From: Chitinophaga oryzae
GTDB lineage: Bacteria > Bacteroidota > Bacteroidia > Chitinophagales > Chitinophagaceae
NCBI RefSeq assembly: GCF_012516375.2
Contig: NZ_CP051204.2
Span: 1,240,001 to 1,304,000, forward strand
Length of the DNA stretch: 64,000 bases
Direction: 5' to 3'
Shown piece after piece: positions 9,564 through 19,200 of the stretch (positions within the stretch are counted from its first letter, which is position 1; every line of letters starts with the position of its first letter). Below the pieces are notes generated by a model that searched no databases, had not been told where the DNA came from, and saw nothing but the letters and a program-made list of their open reading frames with translations. The position numbers and the translations under genes are program-made.

Positions 9564-9962
9564 TTAGTAATACAATTGTGACAAAACATTTGTCTCATCA
9601 AATGTTTTGGGTTTCAGTCCCGTAAATTCAGTGTACTGTGAAGGGGTGAGTAACGCTTTCAGCTTGTTGTGCAGGCCGTTCTGCATGCTGTTGAGCTTTG
9701 TGGCATAGGCTTTTGAGTTGGTTTGCTGTAGCGGCTGAATGTTTACTTTCTGTTGCAGGTAAGCGGCGACGATGGTGAGCAGCCTTGGTTTTTGTTTGTC
9801 TGTCAGCCGGAGGGATTTATCGAGTTTGGAAACGATTGAGCTGGCGGTCCCCTCTACGTTCATGGTGGGCGCCTGTGGCAGTATTAAGTTGGCAGCGGCG
9901 TTTACGTTGCTGCAAACAACAGCTGCCAACATCAGGAGGAGGACTAATTTTTTCATACGCAT
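9564..9962 (-). CDS. Small secreted protein, helical, LTxxQ-like motifs
   Basis: A 132-residue protein that I do not recognise with certainty. Residues 1-23 form a signal peptide (KLVLLLMLAAVVCSNVNAAA). The mature part appears alpha-helical and carries LRLTDKQKPRLL and LKALLTPSQYTEF. These resemble the paired LTxxQ motifs of Spy/CpxP-type periplasmic proteins and of many short Bacteroidota exported proteins. It lies 60 bp upstream of the ECF sigma gene on the same strand. A link to the utilisation locus is possible but nothing shows it. Confidence 0.7.
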   Translation of the reverse strand: MRMKKLVLLLMLAAVVCSNVNAAANLILPQAPTMNVEGTASSIVSKLDKSLRLTDKQKPRLLTIVAAYLQQKVNIQPLQQTNSKAYATKLNSMQNGLHNKLKALLTPSQYTEFTGLKPKTFDETNVLSQLYY

Positions 9963-10020
9963 CGGATCGATTTGGGTTACGGTTACTAAATATACTAAAT
10001 AGGCCGTAACAAACGCTCCG

Positions 10021-10773
10021 TTACTGCATCACCAGTTTCACGTAACGGTGACGGTCGCTCGCAATATCATCATGCGTCTGGTAGATTGCGATCAGCGTTT
10101 TATTGTCTATCCACTGCATATCACTCAGTCCATATTTTTCAATACCGGCTTCGCCTACCAGTTTGATATTCTTGTTGTTGATTTCGAACAGTTGGAAGCC
10201 GTTGGGATTGAAACCGGCTTCTATATCCATGCTGGGACAGATAAAATACTTTTTGTCGGGAGACGGAACGGGGGCTGTCCAGGTATATAACGTATCGCCA
10301 TTATCGGGATTCAGCAGTTCAAAGCCGTCGGCTTCATAATAGGTAATGAACAGGCCGTGTCTTTGCAATTCAGGGTAGTAGCCGGCGTAGCGGTAACGGG
10401 CATAATCCTCGCCATCATCTTCCGGGTTGTCGGTACGTATTTTCTGTCCGCCGTTGGCGAGATTAAAAACCAGCTGAGGGCCATTCCGCTTTACGTTCGT
10501 CACTTTAGACAGGGCGTTGGTTTCTGATGTATCTCCGGAAGGCTCATAGGCAGGATATTGCTCATAGGTCGCTTTGTCAATAAAGTAGACGAGGAACTTT
10601 TTGTCGCCTGCTTCCAGCGTGTCGATGTACGCAGGGGTAACGCTGACGGCGGTTTCGGGCGCTGTCGTGTCAGCGGCTGCCTGCGTGCTGTCTGCGCCTG
10701 ATGGTTTACCGTTGTTGTTACACGCGTACATCAAGTGAACAATCGCCAACAGGAATAGGATCTTTTTTATCAT
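10021..10773 (-). CDS. Hypothetical lipoprotein (WD/beta-propeller-like, function unknown)
   Basis: The start at 10773 gives MIKKILFLLAIVHLMYAC, a lipoprotein signal with the lipobox cysteine at residue 18, followed by an N/G/S/A-rich linker. A longer frame begins with GTG at 10824 but would put the signal peptide inside the protein. A perfect -7 box at 10793-10800 also lies upstream of the shorter start, which supports it. The 250-residue mature protein contains PSPDKKYFICPSMDIEAG and MQWIDNKTLIAIYQTHDD, which look like blades of a propeller or other beta-repeat. No family is recognised. It follows the rhomboid gene on the same strand. Confidence 0.65.
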   Translation of the reverse strand: MIKKILFLLAIVHLMYACNNNGKPSGADSTQAAADTTAPETAVSVTPAYIDTLEAGDKKFLVYFIDKATYEQYPAYEPSGDTSETNALSKVTNVKRNGPQLVFNLANGGQKIRTDNPEDDGEDYARYRYAGYYPELQRHGLFITYYEADGFELLNPDNGDTLYTWTAPVPSPDKKYFICPSMDIEAGFNPNGFQLFEINNKNIKLVGEAGIEKYGLSDMQWIDNKTLIAIYQTHDDIASDRHRYVKLVMQ

Positions 10774-10792
10774 AGTACGGAATTTAGGAATA

Positions 10793-10800
10793 CAAATGTA
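10793..10800 (-). promoter_or_regulatory. Candidate -7 box for the lipoprotein gene
   Basis: The minus strand reads TACATTTG, an exact TANNTTTG match, 19 nt upstream of the chosen ATG at 10773. No correctly spaced -33 TTTG was found. It favours the short start over the GTG at 10824. Confidence 0.4.
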
Positions 10801-10820
10801 GGTATTTATCAAAGGCAAAA

Positions 10821-11447
10821 TCACCTGTGCGGCAGACGTAAACCGTCGGCGGGAGTAAGGGTAAAATAGAGAACATAGCCCATCAGCATACCGCTGAGAA
10901 ACCCTGTCAGATGGGCGGCATTGTCAATGTCCTGGGAGAAACCGGCTACGAGGAGGTTCAGCAGGATAAACAGGCTGATATAACCGAGAAAATTATGGCG
11001 GGCTATGGGAGGGAAAAGGCGGGTGGTGAGCAGCGCGAAAAATACGCCATAGATACCGAAGATGGCGCCGGATGCGCCTACGCCCACCATATTGCGATGA
11101 AACAATACGCTGGCATAATCGGCTATCAGCCCGGTTACCAGGTACGCGATGATGAAGCGAAGCGGCCGGATGACCGGCTCCAGGAAAACGCCTGCAATAA
11201 AAAGTCCCAGCATGTTGGTCAGCAAATGCCACCAGCCGGCGTGCAGAAACATGCTGGTCAGCAGCCGCCAGTATTCACCATGGCCAATGGTGAGCGGCCA
11301 GTAGTTGGCGCCCCAGTGCAGCAACTGTTCCCCATTGCCCCACCAGAGATTCATACCGGCCATAACCGTCAGCGCATACACCAGTATATTGGCGGCTATC
11401 ACTAACAGGGTGACGGGCATTTGTCTGGATCCGGAGCGTTTATACAT
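10821..11447 (-). CDS. Rhomboid-family intramembrane serine protease
   Basis: A 208-residue polytopic protein with six hydrophobic segments. It has the rhomboid catalytic dyad: Ser126 in GVGASGAIFG and His179 in NAAHLTGFLSG. It also has the conserved HAGWWHLLTNM of the second helix, with the family His/Asn, and a WR motif (EYWRLLTSMF) in the first loop. It cleaves membrane-spanning substrates within the bilayer; the substrates here are unknown. The 208-residue length fits the minimal bacterial six-helix form without extra domains. It lies just upstream of a lipoprotein gene on the same strand. Confidence 0.93.
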   Translation of the reverse strand: MYKRSGSRQMPVTLLVIAANILVYALTVMAGMNLWWGNGEQLLHWGANYWPLTIGHGEYWRLLTSMFLHAGWWHLLTNMLGLFIAGVFLEPVIRPLRFIIAYLVTGLIADYASVLFHRNMVGVGASGAIFGIYGVFFALLTTRLFPPIARHNFLGYISLFILLNLLVAGFSQDIDNAAHLTGFLSGMLMGYVLYFTLTPADGLRLPHR

Positions 11448-11480
11448 CCGTTAAAAGGTACGGATAATTCCCGAATGGGT

Positions 11481-12353
11481 TTATTGATAGATATAGTCGA
11501 GGTTCACCTGGGTGTCTGACCCCAGTTTGGTGTATCCTTCACAATGCAGGTGTACGCGGGCTCTCTGCGGGTAGCCGTCTTTATAGGCGTAGAAGAACTG
11601 CACGGTGGTGTTACGATGATATTGCTGGGAGGTATTTTTGTAAACAGCCGTTTGTTGTTCATCCATTTTGATCAGTGTGGGATTGTTGATACTCACCGGC
11701 AGCAGGAAGGTGGCCAGGTTTGGCATTGGCGTGGGCTCCAGTACCGGCGCTATCCCCGGGCCCAATACCAGCTGGTTGGCCAGCGGCCGCAGCGGGTTGA
11801 TGGTATCGTCCCATTCATACCGGGCGGAGCGCACATAAAAACCGGTATCCTGGTGCCGGCCGGCAAATGTATCGGTACAGATGCTTTTCCAGTCGGGGTT
11901 GCCATTGGTATAGCTCCAGCTCATCGCCTGTGAGGAGTCGATGTATTTCAGGGCCGACGGCATTCCCTTTTTCCAGGCGAGGCGGGCGGTGCGCAGCGGT
12001 GTGCTGTCTGCCGCGTAATACTGTACTTCCGTGATATTGCCCAGTGCGTCCCACGCTTTAACGGTCGCCTTTTGCAGCAATGTTTTCTGTTGATGGCTTT
12101 CGAAGGCCGATTCCATACCCGTAAGGCGGTGGGAACTGTCGTAGAAAAAGGTGGTGACGTTCGTGTCCTGGCGGCTGTAATGTTTCACCAGCTTGAGAAG
12201 ATGCCCGGCCGGGTCGTATTGAAAAGTGTACTGAGGAATACTGTCACCTTGTATGGTGATGGCTGTCAGCCGCACCGGCGTTTTTTTGGCCCGGTGGGTA
12301 CTGCAGGCGGTAAAGAGAATGGGTATCAGCAAACAGTAAAGGTACTTTTTCAT
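11481..12353 (-). CDS. Hypothetical lipoprotein with YD-repeat-like motifs
   Basis: The start at 12353 (MKKYLYCLLIPILFTAC) gives a lipoprotein signal peptide with its cysteine at residue 17. The frame extends to 12410 but that extension lacks signal character. The mature part (about 275 residues) contains YTFQYDPAGHLLKLVKHY, TTFFYDSSHRLTGMES and KAWDALGNITEVQYY, spaced like the beta-strand units of RHS/YD-repeat or DUF4595-type outer-membrane lipoproteins. No catalytic motif is visible. It is preceded by the ribosomal-protein operon terminator and lies in a run of same-strand envelope genes. Role unknown. Confidence 0.65.
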   Translation of the reverse strand: MKKYLYCLLIPILFTACSTHRAKKTPVRLTAITIQGDSIPQYTFQYDPAGHLLKLVKHYSRQDTNVTTFFYDSSHRLTGMESAFESHQQKTLLQKATVKAWDALGNITEVQYYAADSTPLRTARLAWKKGMPSALKYIDSSQAMSWSYTNGNPDWKSICTDTFAGRHQDTGFYVRSARYEWDDTINPLRPLANQLVLGPGIAPVLEPTPMPNLATFLLPVSINNPTLIKMDEQQTAVYKNTSQQYHRNTTVQFFYAYKDGYPQRARVHLHCEGYTKLGSDTQVNLDYIYQ

Positions 12354-12390
12354 ACAATTGATGGAAATAGATGATGTATGAAAATAACAA

Positions 12391-12426
12391 AAAAAATCCC
12401 GGACTGTCACCAGTCCGGGAAATATT
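12391..12426 (-). terminator. Rho-independent terminator of the rpsF-rpsR-rplI operon
   Basis: A 10-bp G/C-rich stem (12397-12406 with 12411-12420) and a 4-nt loop are followed on the minus strand by a run of seven T (complement of the A-run ending at 12396). It begins 31 nt after the rplI stop. Confidence 0.85.
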
Positions 12427-12450
12427 TTATTCCGGTTGTCCGGAAAAAGA

Positions 12451-12897
12451 CTACTCAGCCACTACTTCAAACTCCATTTCGGTTTCGTTGCCTTTACCGA
12501 AATCCAGGCGTGCTTTGTAAGTACCTAATTCTTTTACATCATCCAGGATGTGGATGCGGCGACGGTCAATTTCGTAACCTTTCTGTTCTTTGATCGCACG
12601 GGCAATCTGAACACCGGTAACGCTACCGAAGATTTTACCGGAAGTACCGGTTTTAGCGCCGATTTTAACAGGAGAAGCTTTCAGAACTTCCACCACTTTC
12701 GCGATTTCAGCCAGCAGTTTCTCTTCTTTCACTTTCTGCACTTTCAGGCGTTCCTGAAGTTGCTTCATGTTGGAAGGACTTGCTTCTACCGCGAATTTCT
12801 GCGGAATCAGGAAGTTCCTGGCGTAACCATTCTTTACGTTAACCAGTTCATTCTTCTGACCCAGGTTATCTACGTCTTGTATTAAGATAATTTGCAT
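12451..12897 (-). CDS. rplI: 50S ribosomal protein L9
   Basis: Ribosomal large-subunit protein L9 (148 residues, normal length), with the N-terminal motif MQIILIQDVDNLGQKNELVNVKNGYARNFLIP (given here only as the family signature around residues 1-32), a long connecting helix at about 40-75 and a C-terminal rRNA-binding domain with FGSVT at about residue 90. It is the last gene of rpsF-rpsR-rplI, 6 bp after rpsR, and is followed by a clear terminator. Confidence 0.98.
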   Translation of the reverse strand: MQIILIQDVDNLGQKNELVNVKNGYARNFLIPQKFAVEASPSNMKQLQERLKVQKVKEEKLLAEIAKVVEVLKASPVKIGAKTGTSGKIFGSVTGVQIARAIKEQKGYEIDRRRIHILDDVKELGTYKARLDFGKGNETEMEFEVVAE

Positions 12898-12903
12898 AAC
12901 TTC

Positions 12904-13179
12904 TTACTTTAAAAGGTCAGTAACATAAGGCAATAAAGCCATTTGACGAGCTTTCTTAATAGCCTGGGCTACTTTACGCTGAAATTTCAGGGAGTTACCT
13001 GTGATACGGCGGGGCAACATTTTACCCTGGTCGTTCAAAAATTTCTTCAAAAACTCACCGTCTTTGTAATCTACGTACCTGATGCCCATTTTCTTGAAAC
13101 GGCAGTATTTCTTCTGACGTTTCTCGGTTTTTACGGCTGTTAAGTACTTAATTTCTTGTTTTTTCGGTTTAACTGCCAT
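12904..13179 (-). CDS. rpsR: 30S ribosomal protein S18
   Basis: Small-subunit protein S18 (91 residues), which pairs with S6 on the 30S platform. The central signature [18 protein letters not shown] is followed by [30 protein letters not shown], the strongly basic S18 core. The first 20 residues are a lysine-rich extension. It lies 5 bp downstream of rpsF and 6 bp upstream of rplI, so the three are co-transcribed. The ssb or priB gene often found in this operon elsewhere is absent. Confidence 0.98.
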   Translation of the reverse strand: MAVKPKKQEIKYLTAVKTEKRQKKYCRFKKMGIRYVDYKDGEFLKKFLNDQGKMLPRRITGNSLKFQRKVAQAIKKARQMALLPYVTDLLK

Positions 13180-13184
13180 AATAA

Positions 13185-13535
13185 TTAAGCTTCAGTGGTT
13201 TTAGATTCTGCATTTACACCATGTCTTTTGCGGTTGTTGTACTCAACAGCGTGTTTGTCGAGCGCAGTGATCATGTGGCGTAATACATTTTCATCACGGT
13301 TAAGCTGGATTTTCAGCTTCTCATTGAGGTCGGATGGCGCACTGTATTCCAGAACCAGGTACATGCCTGTAGTCTTTTTCCGGATAGGATACGCCAGTGA
13401 TCTTAATCCCCAGGGATTTTCGTGCGTTACATTTCCGCCGTTATCTTTAACGATGTCAGCGAATTTTTTCTGAGCCGCTTTGTATTCGTCTTCAGAAAGC
13501 ACAGGGGTAAAGATCACCATCAATTCGTAGTTCAT
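13185..13535 (-). CDS. rpsF: 30S ribosomal protein S6
   Basis: Small-subunit protein S6, 116 residues from the ATG at 13535 ([18 protein letters not shown]). The frame is open 15 codons further upstream, but that sequence is not S6-like. The family pattern NYELMVIF, then [22 protein letters not shown] at mid-protein, is clear. First gene of the rpsF-rpsR-rplI operon. A TATCTTTG -7 box about 43 bp upstream is a candidate promoter. Confidence 0.97.
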   Translation of the reverse strand: MNYELMVIFTPVLSEDEYKAAQKKFADIVKDNGGNVTHENPWGLRSLAYPIRKKTTGMYLVLEYSAPSDLNEKLKIQLNRDENVLRHMITALDKHAVEYNNRKRHGVNAESKTTEA

Positions 13536-13577
13536 AATTCCCTGTTTAAATGGTTTTAAATAAAAAAAATTGGAGTG

Positions 13578-13585
13578 CAAAGATA
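13578..13585 (-). promoter_or_regulatory. Candidate -7 box for the rpsF operon
   Basis: The minus strand reads TATCTTTG (exact TANNTTTG), 42 nt before the rpsF ATG, leaving an AT-rich leader of about 35 nt. A well-spaced -33 TTTG was not found. Confidence 0.45.
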
Positions 13586-13681
13586 CAGAACTATTGATAA
13601 TTTCCGCGTTCTGTTGACTTTTAATCCCTAAATATCTTGCCTTTTCTCCTGTTTAATGTATAAATTATTGTAAATCAATAT

Positions 13682-13720
13682 GAAAACAGCCACCCCGATA
13701 TCACCGGAACGGCTGTTTTC
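13682..13720 (-). terminator. Hairpin downstream of the T9SS cargo gene
   Basis: The arms 13682-13691 and 13711-13720 form a perfect 10-bp stem (GAAAACAGCC with GGCTGTTTTC), ending in TTTTC on the minus strand, 20 nt beyond the stop of the 13741-17027 gene. It also stands upstream of the divergent-free rpsF promoter region. Confidence 0.65.
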
Positions 13721-13740
13721 CACAAGTTTGCGGCGAAATA

Positions 13741-16700
13741 TTATGGGTTCACCATCACCTTCGTCACTTGTACGTCCAGTCCGGACTGTACCCGCAGGAA
13801 ATAAACTCCTGCCGGCAACCGGCTCACATCCAGCGACCGGGTGTTTTTACCCTTGATCAGCGTGGTCTGCTCCTGATGGCGCACTCTGCCTTGCATATCG
13901 ATCAGCTGTATCGCTGCCGGCCCGTTCTTGCTCCATTCGATCCAGTATTGCAGCTGATGGCCCAAAATACACCACCAGAACCGCCACCACAGGTCCTTGC
14001 CTGTCAGCCATACGGTTTTCACCGGGCTGTATTTAACAGTACCGTCCAGCCCGGTGTATTTTAACCGGTATTGGGCGATGCCCGGCCATGGGGTTTCATC
14101 ATACCACAGGTAGGAATGCGCTTCCCCGGTAGTGCCATAGGCGGCCATCGTGTCTGCCGGCGTAAAATGTACCAGGTTACGGGAACGCTCTATCACGAAT
14201 GTGCCGCTGTTGATTTCATAAGGCGTGTTCCAGGTCAGCTGCACCTTGCCGCCATCGGCTTTGGCATCAAAACTGTTCAGCGGCAACGGATTGCCCAGTA
14301 TCCGCAGATCGTAACGGCTTAATACCGGATAATGGTCAGTGGTAGTGGAACTGTAGCTGCTGACCAGCTGCTGTACCTGCTGCATCACCCTCGCAGAGCC
14401 AGGCAGATAGGCCACGCCGGCTTCGTCAGACCCGATCACGTTGTCGATCACGGAAGAGAAACTGGCGGTGGAACGTTCGCCTGCAAGGCTCAGCGGTAAG
14501 GTCAACGGCTTGTAATGCAGGGTGTCATTCATAAAATCAATATAGGAGGTCGTAGTGTCCGGCGCTCTTTCGGTGGTAATGGTCCGGGCCAGGTCGTCAT
14601 TGAAATCCCCCAGCACGATCAGGTTACTGTACGGATACTGCGCATCCAGCGTGTCTTTCAGCTCTTTGGCCCCGTTCTTACGGCGGTCCCAGGAAACCAG
14701 TTTCTCGGGTTTGGTACCGGTATTGGCCTTGGCGTGCAGTAATATAAAGTTGATCCTGGCGGAATCATTCTCCAGTTTGGCGGTCGCCTCCATCAGGTAA
14801 GGGAAGCGGCCGGATGACCAGTTGTAATAGGCCGTGCTGCTGCCGCCCTGCCGCAATACACCATAGGTGCGGATCTTACGGATAACAGATGTCTTGTAGA
14901 CAAAGGCCAGCTTTTGCGCCAGCGCATAATCCGCATCGGTGAGACTATCGGCATAAGAACTGAAATCAGATATTACATAGCTGTAGCCGGGCAACTGGCT
15001 TACGACAGCCCGGAAACGGGCGGTATCCACCACTTCCGCCAGCGCGAAAATGTCGGCGTCGAGATATTGCATAATGCGGGTCACGTTGGCCTGCTGCAGA
15101 CTGTCATTGGCCGGGTTCTGCGCCGGACTGCCAAACCACTCAATGTTCCAGTTCACCACTTTCAGGGAGCGGAGGGAAGTACCGCTCAACCGGATATGAT
15201 TGTCGCTGAAGCCGGGCGCGCTGAAGGACAGCGTGCCGTTGTACGCTGTGTTGGCGGCGGAGGGAACGAATTTTATCCACAGCTGCTGCGGGCCGGCGTT
15301 GAGCGTGGACAGCGGGATGGTGAGCTGCGTGCTGTAAGTGCTGCTGTCGGCAGACAACCGGAAGCCTGCCGGCGCACTGATTTGCAGGTCGCCGGTGAAG
15401 TCGTTGGCCCAATAGCTGACAGGTTGCGGCACAGACTCCTGACCGGATTTTACATAGTCGAAGTCTACGGCCGCCGAACTGCTCGTGAGCGTGGGCGCGG
15501 GCGCCGCCGTGGTATCCTTCAGCCCCAAGTCGTCGATGGTCCAGCGGGCTGCCTGCAGGGCAGGGGATGACGTGTATACAAAGGCAATGTAAACATTGGC
15601 TGCTTTGTAACCGGAAAGGTTAATACCGTTGCTGCTGGTCCATACGTCGCTGCCGGTGGCCGGAAAGCGGCCGTTCAGCGTATGCCAGGTGGCGGTGCGG
15701 GGATCGCCGCTGCCACTGTAATCGGTGGATACTTTCAGCACAAGGGCCGGACCGCTGAAAGCGGCGCGACTGCTGAAATGAAGCAGCGGCACCTGGAAGC
15801 CGGTCAGATCGAAAGCCGGGGATATCAGCCAGTCTTCATTTTGCTGGGCGCCTCCGCTAAAACCGTTGATCTGCACGCCATTACTGTTATTTTGTCCGAA
15901 AGTGGTGCAGGCCCATGTCTGTGCGCCGGTGACGCTGTATTGGCTGAAACCGCCGCTCAGCGCCGTGTTCCCGGCGGGCGTGCAGTTGTTGAAGTCGAAA
16001 TTCAGCTGCTGTGCGCCGGTGCTGAAATGCCATTGCGCACTGTCGGGAATACCGACAAAGTCGTTACCGGAGAGGTCTTTCACAAACGCACTGTCAATAG
16101 TGACATAGTAACTGCTGTAAGGCTGCAGTATTTTATTCAGCGTGAGCTGGTTGTTGCTGATGGCAAGGGCAGGATGGCCAATGGCAAATGTGTCGGTTTG
16201 ACCGTTACTGCTGTTGTGCAGGTAAAGACGGCCCTGGTTCGCTGCCACATTTTCGCTGAAGATGATTTGCAGGGGGGGGCAGGAGATACGTCGGCCGACT
16301 GGTTCGCGGGTACGAGGCTGTTGGCAACAGGCGGCGTTATGTCTCCGCCGGCGCCTGCCACAACGATGTTGTCTACCGCAAAGGACGGCCGGGAGCCGGC
16401 GCCGCTGATCTGCCGGTTTACCCAGCGCAGCTGCACCAGCGGCTGGTTGTTGCATTCGGCGGGCAGGACGATACTGACGGCTAACAGTTGCTGCGGCTGC
16501 GTAATACCGGACCCTGTCTGGGTAACGGTATTGTTCTGATAGGCAGTGCCGCCGACATTGACGAAACTACCGGTGGCGCCTATACGATATTGCAGCCCCA
16601 TTTCGTTGATACGGGTATTGCTGTTACCATCGTATGGATTCCTGATGGTCATGGCGTCGTAGCTGACGGTAACATTCACCTGCCCGCTGGTATTCACCGC

Positions 16701-17027
16701 CAGTACCAGTGAGTTGTCCACGGAACCGCTGTTCAGGAACCCCAGTTTACCGCTGTAATTGTATACGCCGTTGGCCGTTCCGGAGGCGCTGCCGTTGGGT
16801 GTCAGCGCTTTATCGGCAGACGGCGCCGCTGTGTTGAAATTGCTGCCGGGAGCGCCGCTCAGCGTCCAGCCCTGCCATCCGTCAGGATATACGGTGGCAG
16901 CGGCCGACAGCGCGTCGAAATTCTCCTGGTAGGGTAGTGGCCGCGGCTGTGGCTGCGTCTGCGCTGTTGCACCGCCACTGTAAATAAAGCCCAGTAAAAG
17001 AAAAAGATAGCGTAAAGGTTTACTCAT
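13741..17027 (-). pseudogene. T9SS-exported multidomain endonuclease/exonuclease/phosphatase-family protein, interrupted by a one-base frameshift
   Basis: Two overlapping minus-strand frames (17027 to about 16137, and up to 13741) together encode one protein. The break is in a run of eight G at 16272-16279. With a ninth base the protein reads continuously (SPAPP joined to LQIIFSENVA), giving about 1095 residues. In order: signal peptide (1-22), a beta-rich N-terminal domain (about 25-225), an SbsA-like Ig domain (about 230-340), a choice-of-anchor-J jelly roll (about 345-510), an Ig-like segment, an endonuclease/exonuclease/phosphatase domain (about 623-910: VVNWNIEWFG, LLHAKANTG, VLGDFNDD, TTDHYPV) and a T9SS type A sorting tail ending LPAGVYFLRVQSGLDVQVTKVMVNP-like. 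All nuclease motifs are present. Either the assembly lost a base or the gene is off by slippage; the frameless product would be about 296 residues. Confidence 0.88.
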
Positions 17028-17231
17028 AGATGAGATTTAAGGTTAAAAAGGGGTATCAGATTCAGTATTTTGGCAGGTTAAATCTACTAAATTGCCGCCG
17101 CCTGAAAATGTTTTTATATGATTTATACGTTAATTAACGGAGATTGATAATATTATATTTTTATGCAATGTTATTGTTGTTGTGATGACTATGGTTGTAT
17201 ATCGGGTAAAATTTTATACGATGATTGACAT

Positions 17232-17265
17232 CTTGTCAGCCGCCATCCGACTGGCATATCGTTTG
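17232..17265 (+). promoter_or_regulatory. Weak candidate promoter for htpG
   Basis: CTTG at 17232 and TATCGTTTG at 17257-17265 lie 31 nt upstream of the htpG start. The -7 element has one base too many between TA and TTTG, so the match is imperfect. The rest of the 269-bp divergent region is AT-rich without other recognisable elements. Confidence 0.25.
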
Positions 17266-17296
17266 AAAAAAGTGAGCTGAAAAAATCAGATAATCA

Positions 17297-19129
17297 ATGC
17301 AAAAAGGAGCAATACGTGTTCAAACAGAGAACATTTTCCCCATCATCAAAAAATTCCTCTACTCAGACCACGAAATCTTTATCCGCGAACTGGTAAGCAA
17401 CGCGGTAGATGCCACGCAGAAACTGAGAACCCTGGCCAGTGTCGGTGAATACAAAGGCGAACTGGGCAATATTGACATTGAAGTAAGACTGGACAAGGAA
17501 AAAAAGACGATCACCATTGCCGATCATGGCATTGGTATGACTGCTGAAGAAGTAGATAAATACATCAACCAGGTAGCTTTTTCCGGCGCGGAAGAGTTTC
17601 TGAAAAAATACAAAGGCCAGGAGAGCGGCACCAACATCATCGGTCACTTCGGTCTCGGTTTTTACTCCTCCTTCATGGTGAGCAGCAAGGTGGAAATCTT
17701 CAGTAAATCATGGAAAGACGGCGCCGCGGCAGTACGCTGGGAGTGCGACGGCAGCCCGGAATATGAACTGGAAGAAGTGGCCAAAGAAGACAGAGGCACC
17801 GAAATCGTGATGCATATCAACGAAGAAAGTGAAGAATTCCTCGATGAAGGCCGCATCCGCTCTATCCTCACCAAGTTCTGTAAATTCCTGCCGGTACCGG
17901 TTAAATTCGAAGACCAGCAGATCAACAATACCAACCCTGCGTGGACTAAAAAGCCCAGCGAACTGACAACGGAAGATTATCAGAATTTCTACAAGGAATT
18001 ATATCCCTTTGCAGAACCGCCGCTGTTCTGGATCCACCTGAACGTGGATTATCCGTTCAACCTCACCGGTATCCTCTACTTCCCGAAAATCACCAAGAGC
18101 TACGAAATACAGAAAGATAAAATCAACCTGTATTCCAACCAGGTATACGTGACCGATGAAGTAAAAGACATCGTACCGGAATTCCTGATGCTGCTGCATG
18201 GTGTGATCGACAGCCCGGATATCCCGCTGAACGTAAGCCGCAGCTACCTCCAGGGCGATCCCAACGTGAAAAAAATCAACGCCCACATCACCAAAAAAGT
18301 AGCGGACAAACTGGACGAAATGTTCCGTAACGACCGCAAAGGTTTTGAAGAGAAATGGGAATCCATCGGCCTGTTCGTGAAATACGGCATGATGACCGAT
18401 GATAAATTCATGGACAAAGCCAACAAATTCCTCGTACTTGAAAACGTGGATGGTGGCACTTTCTACACCCGTGAAGAATATAAAACCGCTGCGGAAGCAC
18501 TGCAAACCAATAAAGAAGGCAAACTGGTCATCCTGTACGCTACCAACCCGGTGCAACAGGACAGCTATGTGCAAGCCGCTAAAAACAAAGGGTTTGTCGT
18601 AGTGAAAATGGAAACCCTGGTGGATGCCGCTTTCATCAGCAACATTGAAGCGAAATGGGAGAACGTGCAGTTCACCCGTGTGGATGCCGATATTGCCGAT
18701 AACCTGATCGATAAAGACGAAAACAATAACACTGTACTGACAGAAGATCAGGAAGGTAAACTGAAGGAAATCTTCACTGCACAGGTAACGCAGCCGAATA
18801 TCAAAGTGGAACTGAAAGGCCTGAGCGCTGAAGCACAACCGGTGATCGTCACCCGTCCCGAATTCATGCGCCGTATGAAAGATATGGCCAGCATGGGCGG
18901 CGGCGGTATGAGCTGGTACGCAGCCATGCCCGACGAAATCAATATGACCGTCAATGCCAATCACCCGGTATACCTGAACATCCTCGACGAAAAAGACAAT
19001 GCATTGCAGGAAAAACAGGTGAAAAACCTGGCGGACCTGGCGTTGTTGTCCCAGAATCTGCTGACCGGCGCCGACCTGACTGCCTTCGTCAACAGAAGCG
19101 TGGAACTGATGGCGGGTGCAAAAAAATAA
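17297..19129 (+). CDS. htpG: Molecular chaperone HtpG (Hsp90 family)
   Basis: Cytosolic ATP-dependent chaperone, 610 residues. The N-terminal GHKL ATPase domain (about 1-215) has IRELVSNAVDA (catalytic Glu and Mg-binding Asn), ADHGIGMT and the lid GHFGLGFYSSFMV. The middle domain (about 230-480) has NVSRSYLQ with the Arg that contacts ATP. A short C-terminal dimerisation domain follows. Length is close to E. coli HtpG. It is a monocistronic plus-strand gene bounded by a very long 3' hairpin. Assignment is certain. Confidence 0.98.
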   Translation: MQKGAIRVQTENIFPIIKKFLYSDHEIFIRELVSNAVDATQKLRTLASVGEYKGELGNIDIEVRLDKEKKTITIADHGIGMTAEEVDKYINQVAFSGAEEFLKKYKGQESGTNIIGHFGLGFYSSFMVSSKVEIFSKSWKDGAAAVRWECDGSPEYELEEVAKEDRGTEIVMHINEESEEFLDEGRIRSILTKFCKFLPVPVKFEDQQINNTNPAWTKKPSELTTEDYQNFYKELYPFAEPPLFWIHLNVDYPFNLTGILYFPKITKSYEIQKDKINLYSNQVYVTDEVKDIVPEFLMLLHGVIDSPDIPLNVSRSYLQGDPNVKKINAHITKKVADKLDEMFRNDRKGFEEKWESIGLFVKYGMMTDDKFMDKANKFLVLENVDGGTFYTREEYKTAAEALQTNKEGKLVILYATNPVQQDSYVQAAKNKGFVVVKMETLVDAAFISNIEAKWENVQFTRVDADIADNLIDKDENNNTVLTEDQEGKLKEIFTAQVTQPNIKVELKGLSAEAQPVIVTRPEFMRRMKDMASMGGGGMSWYAAMPDEINMTVNANHPVYLNILDEKDNALQEKQVKNLADLALLSQNLLTGADLTAFVNRSVELMAGAKK

Positions 19130-19136
19130 GAAACCT

Positions 19137-19186
19137 CCTTATAAAAAGAAACCCCGGGTTTACGCCCGGGGTTTCTTTTTATAAGG
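19137..19186. terminator. Bidirectional terminator between htpG and recJ
   Basis: A perfect 22-bp stem (19137-19158 with 19165-19186) with a 6-nt loop and a T-rich arm on both strands. It separates convergent htpG and recJ and is one of the longest perfect terminator stems in the window. Confidence 0.9.
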
Positions 19187-19200
19187 TGTTATACCTTGTT

